Notes under the pieces: generated by a model
Seen by the model: only the letters and a program-made list of their open reading frames with translations
The model's database searches: none
Told to the model about the DNA's origin: nothing
Program-made: the position numbers and the translations under genes
Source: a bacterium
GTDB lineage: Bacteria > Sumerlaeota > Sumerlaeia > MVZB01
Direction of reading: 5' to 3'
NCBI GenBank assembly: GCA_023480605.1
Contig: JAMCWS010000280.1
Coordinates: forward strand, 1-13,659
DNA length: 13,659 nucleotides
Part shown: piece by piece, positions 6,981 through 12,697 of the stretch
How the letters are laid out: each line of letters begins with the position of its first letter
Position numbering within the stretch: position 1 is the stretch's first letter

Positions 6981-8465
6981 TCATTCGGCCTTTTTCGTAC
7001 CCGTCTTCACGTAAAACCAGTCGTCTTCGTAGTTCTTGAGGCCGCGCGCGGCCGGGCCGGCCAGCGTGCTCTGGCCTTTACCCGTCACCGCTTCGCGCGC
7101 CCCGTCTTTCAGGGGATCGACGTAGCGTGCGAACCAGTCTTCCAGGCCGGCGCGCAGTTCCACGAGCCTGGCCTCATGCGCCGGGTCGTCAATCAGGTTT
7201 GAAGCTTCGTCGAGATCGGCCTCCAAGTCATAGAGCTCATGGGGGCCATACGGATAGCGGTGGACGTATTTCCAGCGCCTGTCGCGGATCATCCGCACGG
7301 GACCGTATTCGTCGTAAACGACGACGCGTTCCCCGGCGACATCGGGTTCGGCGGGCGCCTCGCCGCGCAGCAGCGCCGCGAAGCTGCGCCCTGGCAGCCG
7401 CTCGGTCTCCGGATTCTCCAGCCCCACGTAATCCAGCAGCGTCGGCATGAAATCGTAATGGCTGAGCATTTCGTCGCGGACGGTCCCCTCCGGAACCGAT
7501 CCCGGCCGCGAGATGATCGCCGGCACCTTGACCGACGTGTCGAACATGTTCATCGGGAAGGTGCCGTTGCCCTTGCCGTAAATGCCGTGGTGGCCCATGT
7601 TCATGCCGTTGTCGCTGGTGAAGAAGATAAGCGTGCGCTCGCGGATCCCCATGGCTTCGACCTTGTCGAGGATGCGGCCCAGGTTGGCGTCGAAGGCCGT
7701 GACGGCGGCGAAATAGCCGCTCAGGACGGCGCGGCGATTTTCCTCGGTGTCGCCACAGGGAGCCGAATTAATCTGCCGGGGGTGCATCGCCTGGCGCGGT
7801 ACCGAGTCGAAGGGACAGTTTGCGTAATAGTCATTGTATATTTCGGCGGGGTGCTGGTCGGCGTCCCATGGGCTGTGCGGCGCGGTGTAGTGAACGCTCA
7901 GGTAAAACGGCCGTCCGTGCTCGTGAGCCCGCGCCTTCAGGAACGCCAGGGCGTTGTCGGTGATCGCGTCGGTCACGTAACGCTCCTCGTGAACTAGTTT
8001 CCCGTCGTAAATCATCGGCGCGCCGTAATAAGGGCCGCCGCCGGTGCTGTGGACCTGCCAGTAATTAAAGCCCTTCTGCGGGCGTTCCGAATCGCCCAGG
8101 TGCCATTTTCCGCTGAGTCCGCACAGGTAGCCGTTGCGTGCCAGGATGTCGGTGTATCCAGTCATGCCCTTGAGATATTCGATCGGCCGACCGCCGCGGT
8201 ATTCCTCGTAGTGCGTGTTGCCATAACGGATCCAGTCGTGGACGCCGTGCGACGAAGGGATGCGGCCCGTCAGCAGCGAGGCGCGGGCGGGCGAGCAGAC
8301 CGGCGACGCGCAGAAGAAATTCTCGAACCGCATGCCGCTGGCGGCCAGCCGGTCCAGATTGGGCGTTTTGATTTCGCGATTGCCGGCGCAGCCCATCGCC
8401 CAATAACCTTGGTCGTCGGTCAGGATGACGATGATGTTGGGGCGGTTCTTGAGGGCATTTTTCAT
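6981..8465 (-). CDS. Sulfatase without a visible signal peptide
   Basis: This is a complete type I sulfatase of 494 aa. Metal ligands are expected at D17-D18 (ILTDDQG) and at D285-N286 (FTSDNG). The formylglycine site is VCSPARASLLTGR with C57, a regular C-x-P-x-R. G-K-W-H at 119-122 supplies the catalytic Lys and His. The C-terminal subdomain has the usual RMIRDRRWKYV strand and ELYDLEAD. The protein begins directly with the first family strand (RPNIIVILTDDQ), and no Sec, Tat or lipoprotein leader is present. A GAGGA site 6 nt upstream supports the ATG at 8465. It may work in the cytoplasm on imported sulfated sugars. Alternatively the leader could lie upstream in a different frame, but I see none. 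It is divergent from the sulfatase at 8764, with 298 bp between. Confidence 0.95.
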   Translation of the reverse strand: MKNALKNRPNIIVILTDDQGYWAMGCAGNREIKTPNLDRLAASGMRFENFFCASPVCSPARASLLTGRIPSSHGVHDWIRYGNTHYEEYRGGRPIEYLKGMTGYTDILARNGYLCGLSGKWHLGDSERPQKGFNYWQVHSTGGGPYYGAPMIYDGKLVHEERYVTDAITDNALAFLKARAHEHGRPFYLSVHYTAPHSPWDADQHPAEIYNDYYANCPFDSVPRQAMHPRQINSAPCGDTEENRRAVLSGYFAAVTAFDANLGRILDKVEAMGIRERTLIFFTSDNGMNMGHHGIYGKGNGTFPMNMFDTSVKVPAIISRPGSVPEGTVRDEMLSHYDFMPTLLDYVGLENPETERLPGRSFAALLRGEAPAEPDVAGERVVVYDEYGPVRMIRDRRWKYVHRYPYGPHELYDLEADLDEASNLIDDPAHEARLVELRAGLEDWFARYVDPLKDGAREAVTGKGQSTLAGPAARGLKNYEDDWFYVKTGTKKAE

Positions 8466-8608
8466 GGCACATCCTCGCCGATACGGTTGCGCGTCAAAAT
8501 CGGAACGAGTATGTCCGATCCGGTAACCTCGCGCAATTCATAAGTGGCAAAGGCAAGGTCCGGAATCCATCGGATTCGCATTTTGGGCTTGTCTCCGGCG
8601 GCATGGAG

Positions 8609-8628
8609 GGTTAATTTTTGGATCAACC
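8609..8628. repeat. Imperfect inverted repeat in the sulfatase spacer
   Basis: GGTTAAT (8609-8615) and ATCAACC (8622-8628) are inverted copies with one mismatch around a 6-bp centre. A 20-bp element of this shape resembles a repressor operator; the regulator is unknown. Confidence 0.35.
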
Positions 8629-8658
8629 GGCAAACGCCCGAACGCGTTCCGTCGCGTG

Positions 8659-8689
8659 GCATCTTCGAGTCCGCGCTGCGCGAAGATGC
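8659..8689. repeat. Perfect 9-bp inverted repeat upstream of the Tat sulfatase
   Basis: GCATCTTCG (8659-8667) and CGAAGATGC (8681-8689) are perfect inverted copies around a 13-nt loop. The element lies 75 bp before the ATG at 8764. It could form a stable hairpin in the leader RNA or serve as an operator. Confidence 0.5.
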
Positions 8690-8763
8690 GAGCGCGACGC
8701 GACGCGTCATCTCGAGATCGTCCCCCAGCGGACCGCCGCCGATCGCCGACAAGGAATCCAGCC

Positions 8764-10815
8764 ATGAACCGCACACTTAACCGCCGCGAGTTTCTCAAAA
8801 GCGCCGCTGCCGGCCTGCTCGCCACCGGCGCCATCGGAATCCCCGCCTGGGCCGCTCGCCCGTCTGCCGGTGGTCGGCCAAACGTTTTATTCATCATGAC
8901 CGACCAGGAGCCCACCTACCTGAGCGGCTGCTATGGCAACAAGGTCATCAAGACGCCCGCGCGCGACGCCATCGCCAACGGCGGCATCCGTTTCGATAAC
9001 CATTACATCGCCAGCTTTCCCTGCTCGCCTTCGCGCGCGACGATGATTACCGGCCGCTATTGCCATCACCATGGGATGATTACCAACGAAATCCTGTTCG
9101 ACGAGAGCAACCCCACCCTCGCCAAGGCGCTGGGCGCCGCCGGCTACGAAACGGCCTGGGTCGGCAAGTCGCATCTGGGCGGTTTCCTTTACCGCGGTCT
9201 CAAACAGTTCCAGTTCGACGGCAATTTCTACTTCGAACGCGTCCCCAACCCGAATTACTACGTATTCAAGCCGGTCGAAGGGGGCGTCGGCGAGGATGGC
9301 GCCGTCGGCGGCTTTAAACACTGGGTGGGCGGCTGGAAAGACTACCAGGCTTACCTGCGGACGACCGATCTGCCCGACGCAATCAAAAACGATCCGAGCT
9401 ACGGCTGCCACAACGACGCCCCCAGCGGCCCCGACGAAAGCCACGCCGTCAGCCGCCTGGGCGAACGCCACCACATGGACCATTTCTTCGCCGACAAGGT
9501 GATCCAATTCCTGGGCGGCATGAAGGGGGCCGACAGGCCCTTCTGCTGCGTCCTTTCGTTTTACAGCCCGCACCATCCCGTCGCCCCGCCCGAGCCCTGG
9601 GATATGATGTATGACCTCGACCAGATCGAACTGCCGCCCAATTTCAACGATCCCCTGGCGGGCAAGCCCATCCCCCAACGCGCGGGTTCGATCTTCGTCC
9701 GGCCCGAATGGACCGACGAGGAATTCAAGGATTACATCCGGCGTTATTACGGCTATGTCAGTTATATCGACAGCCAGATCCAGCGGGTGCTTGACGCCCT
9801 CAAGACCAATGGCCAGGAGGACAACACCATCGTCCTCTTCACCACCGACCATGGCGACTTCCTCGCCCAGCACGGGATGATCCACAAAGGCATGTGCGGT
9901 TACGATACCCTGACCAAGGTGCCGTTGCTCATCCGCTGGCCGGGCCGCATCCCTGCCGGCCGGGTCTGCGAGGCGCTGGTCAGCAATGTCGACATCATGC
10001 CCACCCTGGTCGACCTGACCGGGGCGGCGATTCCCGAGGGCGTCGACGGCCGCAGTCTCAAGGATGTCGTCCTGGGCCGGAGCGATCGCGGGCGCGACGA
10101 AGCGGTGTGCGACATGGGGGGGACGGTGCTCATGCTGCGCCAGGGCGAGTGGAAGTTCAACTTGAACATCTTCGCCAACGGCGATGTCAAGGGCCACCAG
10201 ATCGACGAGCTCTACAACCTGGCCGAAGATCCATGGGAGATTAAAAACCTGGCCGGCGATCCGGCTCAGGTCGAGCGCGTCCACAAAATGCGCGACCGCC
10301 TGGTCGCCTGGTTGCGCGAAACGAAGCATCCCTACGCCGAGACGCGCGCGGCCGCCGCGCTGCTCCCCCCCTTCGTCACCAGGCCCATCCGGCCGGTGCT
10401 CGACCGGTTCGAAGACCTGGGCGGCGGGCGCATCCGCGTCACCTTCCATTGGCGCGTCACCGGCGATACGGCGGATATTCCCCCCTCGAATGACATCGTG
10501 CGCGTGGTGCAACGCGTCTCCAAGCCGCGCGGCAACGCCGTGATCGAAGTCGACGAGCCGGTCGCCTCCGCCGAACGCCCCGCGACGGTTCCGCCCGCCC
10601 ACTGGAAGGCCGGTGACAATCCGCCCGCGTCATTCGACCTGGCCTTCCCCAGTGGGGCAACCGAACGCAAGTATATCCTGCGCCTGGGGCTGGTTCCCGG
10701 GCGCGGGAATGTCCTGCTCGATTCGGGTTATTCCAATGACATGCCGGTTGGCGAACTCACTCTGGCACGCCGGGACGACCGGGTGACGTTGGCCTTGCGC
10801 AGATTCCGGCAATAA
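8764..10815 (+). CDS. Tat-exported sulfatase with an extra C-terminal beta-rich region
   Basis: The protein has 683 aa. The leader has the Tat motif NRREFLK (6-12) followed by a hydrophobic Ala/Gly stretch to about residue 31. The sulfatase domain opens with RPNVLFIMTDQE (D47 and Q48 as metal ligands). It carries the formylglycine site C-S-P-S-R at C87-R91, with K135 and H137 in the active site and D362-H363 (TTDHGD) completing the metal site. The usual C-terminal subdomain ends near residue 530. About 145 further residues are rich in beta-type sequence (RIRVTFHWRV, KYILRLGLV) and do not belong to the core fold; they may bind substrate or the cell surface. The start at 8764 has AAGGA 8 nt upstream. 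An in-frame ATG at 8656 would put 36 Arg-rich residues before the Tat motif. The specificity is unknown. Confidence 0.95.
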   Translation: MNRTLNRREFLKSAAAGLLATGAIGIPAWAARPSAGGRPNVLFIMTDQEPTYLSGCYGNKVIKTPARDAIANGGIRFDNHYIASFPCSPSRATMITGRYCHHHGMITNEILFDESNPTLAKALGAAGYETAWVGKSHLGGFLYRGLKQFQFDGNFYFERVPNPNYYVFKPVEGGVGEDGAVGGFKHWVGGWKDYQAYLRTTDLPDAIKNDPSYGCHNDAPSGPDESHAVSRLGERHHMDHFFADKVIQFLGGMKGADRPFCCVLSFYSPHHPVAPPEPWDMMYDLDQIELPPNFNDPLAGKPIPQRAGSIFVRPEWTDEEFKDYIRRYYGYVSYIDSQIQRVLDALKTNGQEDNTIVLFTTDHGDFLAQHGMIHKGMCGYDTLTKVPLLIRWPGRIPAGRVCEALVSNVDIMPTLVDLTGAAIPEGVDGRSLKDVVLGRSDRGRDEAVCDMGGTVLMLRQGEWKFNLNIFANGDVKGHQIDELYNLAEDPWEIKNLAGDPAQVERVHKMRDRLVAWLRETKHPYAETRAAAALLPPFVTRPIRPVLDRFEDLGGGRIRVTFHWRVTGDTADIPPSNDIVRVVQRVSKPRGNAVIEVDEPVASAERPATVPPAHWKAGDNPPASFDLAFPSGATERKYILRLGLVPGRGNVLLDSGYSNDMPVGELTLARRDDRVTLALRRFRQ

Positions 10816-10856
10816 TCGTAATGCGGTAAATCCGCAACCAAAATGCTGGAAATCCC

Positions 10857-10894
10857 GTTTGGAGTTCAAGCTTCAGCTTGGTATCCCGAAAAAC
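10857..10894. repeat. Interrupted palindrome, possible dispersed repeat
   Basis: The core CAAGCT-TC-AGCTTG (10867-10880) is a perfect inverted repeat with a 2-nt loop. It is flanked by a symmetric 3x3 internal loop and then GGA/TCC pairs (10861-10863 with 10884-10886). Outside these, GTTT (10857-10860) can pair with AAAC (10891-10894). The element sits 42 bp after the Tat sulfatase stop, between two convergent genes. It could be a bidirectional terminator-like hairpin or one copy of a short interspersed repeat. Confidence 0.5.
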
Positions 10895-10942
10895 AGTGTT
10901 ACATAAAGAACCACGTAGGACATGCGAAACGTCACGAAGGAG

Positions 10943-10956
10943 ATAACGGGCGTTAT
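10943..10956. repeat. Short perfect palindrome in the convergent spacer
   Basis: ATAACG and CGTTAT are separated by GG, giving a 6-2-6 hairpin of the same geometry as the one at 10867-10880. The function is unknown. Confidence 0.4.
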
Positions 10957-11064
10957 TGAGTTCACTTCCGCGCGAAATCGTTGCGGGAAAACATGAAATT
11001 GACCAATAGTTATACGCGGATTCCCGGCGGAGCAAGCCGCGGTCCGATGCGGTCATGCCGGCTT

Positions 11065-12438
11065 TTATCGGTCCGCTTCGAGCGCCGGCAGGCTGATTTC
11101 GACGTAGAGTCGCACGACCATCAGATTGTAATTGGCATCGTCGTCAGTCGGGTCGATTTCCAGCACGCGCTGGAAGCCGGCGACCGCTTCGCCGTTGCGT
11201 CCTTCGTCGAAATACTTCCACGCCAGGTTGTAGAGGATCGAGGTGTTGGCCGGATTGGCGCGCGCGAGCGCTTCATACTCGGCGATCGTGTAATCGTAGG
11301 GCGAGGCCCGGTGCGGCACTCCCTCGGCCCAGTTCACGCCCACCAGCGGCCGGGTCTGATGGCGGGTCAGCTTTTCGTAGGCGATGCGCACGCGTTGAAA
11401 TTCGTCGCTGGCCAGCCGTTGCAAACGTTCGTTGAGGTGCCGGACCTTGTCGGGGTGATAAATTTTCGCCTTCTGGCGGAAGGCCCCGATAATCTCCTCC
11501 ATCGACGCCTCCGCCGGCACATCCAGCACTTCGCAGCACCCTTCGGTGGTCTCCAGGTCCGGCTCGCTGTCGCGGACCGGGATGGGACCGGCTTCGGCGG
11601 CCGCCGGTCCTTCGGCTCCGCTTTCCTTGCGAGTCCTGCGGCGCGCCCAACCCAGCCGTTCCCGCTCCTTGCGCCCGCTCGGCGAAGTGACCAGCGCGGG
11701 CGGGGCCGTCCCGTCGACTGGCGCGGCCGGCGCCGTTTCGCCCCGGTCCGGCGGCGCGGTCGGAGGGGCCAATACGCCGACCGCGGCGGCGGCCTCGCGA
11801 TCGCTTTCGGGGCCGGGCGAACCGGCCTCTTCCCGGAGGCGCGCCACGCGGCTGCGCAGATCGCAATAGCGGTGGCCGTTGACGATGGCCTTGTCGAAGT
11901 TGCGCAGACTGCTCGCGGCTCCTTCGTCGAAGACGGCCCCCGTCAGGTCGGCCTGTGCCACGTCGGCGCCCGTGAGACGCGCCGCGTTGAGCCGGGCGAA
12001 CTTGAGCGAAGCGCCCTGCAGGTTGGCGTCGGTCAGGTCGCAGCGGCTCAAGTCGGCGCCCATCAGGTTGGCGCCGGCCAGGCGCGCCCCGCTCAGTTGC
12101 GCGCCCTCCAGGCACACGTCCATGAGTTTGGCCTCCTGAAGGTTGGAGGAGGCCAGATCGACGCCGATCAGGTCGGCCGTCCGCAGGTTCGCCCGGCGGA
12201 GATCGGCAAAGCTGAGATTGGCGTGGGCCAGGTTGGCGCCCGCCAGGTCCGCCTCAATCAGGACCGAGGTCGACAGGTTGATATCCTTGAGGTCGTACCC
12301 GCTCAGGTTCCGGCGGGCCAGATCCCCCGTCGAAAGGTCGATCCAGCGATTCCGCGCGCGGTAATCGCGCCACTTATGGCGTCCGCCCGGCTCGCCGAGA
12401 GTTTTTAGGAGGTAATCGAAATGCAGGGGATCAGCCAT
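11065..12438 (-). CDS. Pentapeptide-repeat / J-domain / TPR-like fusion protein
   Basis: The protein of 457 aa has three parts. Residues 35-170 form an unbroken pentapeptide-repeat region: every fifth residue from L35 to F170 is Leu, except V160 and F170. That gives 28 repeats, or seven coils of a quadrilateral beta-helix. Residues 205-297 are a Pro/Ala-rich linker with a basic patch (GRKERERLGWARRRTRKES). Residues 300-358 are a J domain with the HPD tripeptide (H328-D330), a basic helix II and a helix III ending in AYEKL; HPD is what stimulates the DnaK ATPase. Residues 383-447 look like one or two TPR units (ILYNLAWKYFDEGRNGEAV, then FQRVLEIDP). No signal or membrane segment is seen, so it should be cytoplasmic. 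It may be a DnaK co-chaperone whose beta-helix selects the client. No good Shine-Dalgarno precedes the ATG. The gene is divergent from obg. Confidence 0.9.
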   Translation of the reverse strand: MADPLHFDYLLKTLGEPGGRHKWRDYRARNRWIDLSTGDLARRNLSGYDLKDINLSTSVLIEADLAGANLAHANLSFADLRRANLRTADLIGVDLASSNLQEAKLMDVCLEGAQLSGARLAGANLMGADLSRCDLTDANLQGASLKFARLNAARLTGADVAQADLTGAVFDEGAASSLRNFDKAIVNGHRYCDLRSRVARLREEAGSPGPESDREAAAAVGVLAPPTAPPDRGETAPAAPVDGTAPPALVTSPSGRKERERLGWARRRTRKESGAEGPAAAEAGPIPVRDSEPDLETTEGCCEVLDVPAEASMEEIIGAFRQKAKIYHPDKVRHLNERLQRLASDEFQRVRIAYEKLTRHQTRPLVGVNWAEGVPHRASPYDYTIAEYEALARANPANTSILYNLAWKYFDEGRNGEAVAGFQRVLEIDPTDDDANYNLMVVRLYVEISLPALEADR

Positions 12439-12543
12439 CGATGTTCAACCGCCGCTATCGCCGCGCCTTCCGTGGATTCCGCTCCGGGTCGAATAAAAAA
12501 ACCGACATTTCGCTTATCGACCGCACCTTTCGTCCCCTGTAGT

Positions 12544-12573
12544 ATTGTACTCGCAAACGATCGGGCTTGCCAA
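12544..12573 (-). promoter_or_regulatory. Sigma-70-type promoter of the pentapeptide/J/TPR gene
   Basis: On the minus strand a TTGGCA -35 box (12568-12573) and a TACAAT -10 box (12544-12549) are separated by 18 bp. Each box matches consensus at five of six positions. The transcript would start near 12537, giving a leader of about 100 nt before the ATG at 12438. Confidence 0.6.
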
Positions 12574-12647
12574 CTCCGGCCGCTTCGGGTATTGCTAGAG
12601 GTTTGGACCGTCGCTCCGGGGGCCGGCGGACCGGCGGGTTTCGGGAT

Positions 12648-12666
12648 CGGTTCGCCCGGCGAACCG
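12648..12666. repeat. 19-bp near-perfect palindrome upstream of obg
   Basis: CGGTTCGCC (12648-12656) and GGCGAACCG (12658-12666) are exact inverted copies with a single central base. The element ends 31 bp before the obg ATG and 18 bp before its -10-like box, where a -35 element would be. It may be a dimeric-repressor operator. Confidence 0.55.
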
Positions 12667-12684
12667 GCCCGTGTCTCCCAAGAA

Positions 12685-12690
12685 TATAAC
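12685..12690 (+). promoter_or_regulatory. Candidate -10 box of obg, implying a leaderless transcript
   Basis: TATAAC lies 7 nt before the obg ATG, so transcription would begin at or next to the start codon. No Shine-Dalgarno is visible upstream of this ATG, which fits a leaderless mRNA. No good -35 box is present; the palindrome at 12648-12666 covers that position. Confidence 0.35.
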
Positions 12691-12697
12691 GCACGCC

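Larger units (their letters stand above)
8466..8763. other. Divergent spacer between two sulfatase genes
   Basis: About 300 bp lie between the two sulfatase starts. The spacer holds two inverted repeats, at 8609-8628 and 8659-8689, and a 39-codon frame on the minus strand that meets the left sulfatase in an ATGA overlap. No clear -35/-10 pair was seen on either strand. The sites are candidates for shared control of both genes. Confidence 0.55.

Noticed and set aside
6964..6983. TGACG/CGTCA inverted repeat between tRNA-Leu and the convergent sulfatase
   Set aside because: The stem is only 5 bp around 10 bases and it overlaps the sulfatase stop; it is too weak to call a terminator.
8887..10602. 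571-codon open frame on the minus strand
   Set aside because: It lies entirely antisense to the Tat sulfatase, which has full catalytic motifs; the product is Asp/Val/Ala-rich without a known domain.
11056..11090. 7-bp inverted repeat TGCCGGC/GCCGGCA across the stop of the pentapeptide/J/TPR gene
   Set aside because: The loop is 21 nt and no T-run follows on the minus strand, so it is not a convincing terminator; the motif is also common by chance in GC-rich DNA.
10981..12408. 475-codon plus-strand frame with repeated QVGAxQV-like units
   Set aside because: It is the mirror image of the pentapeptide repeat DNA on the other strand; the periodicity comes from the real gene.
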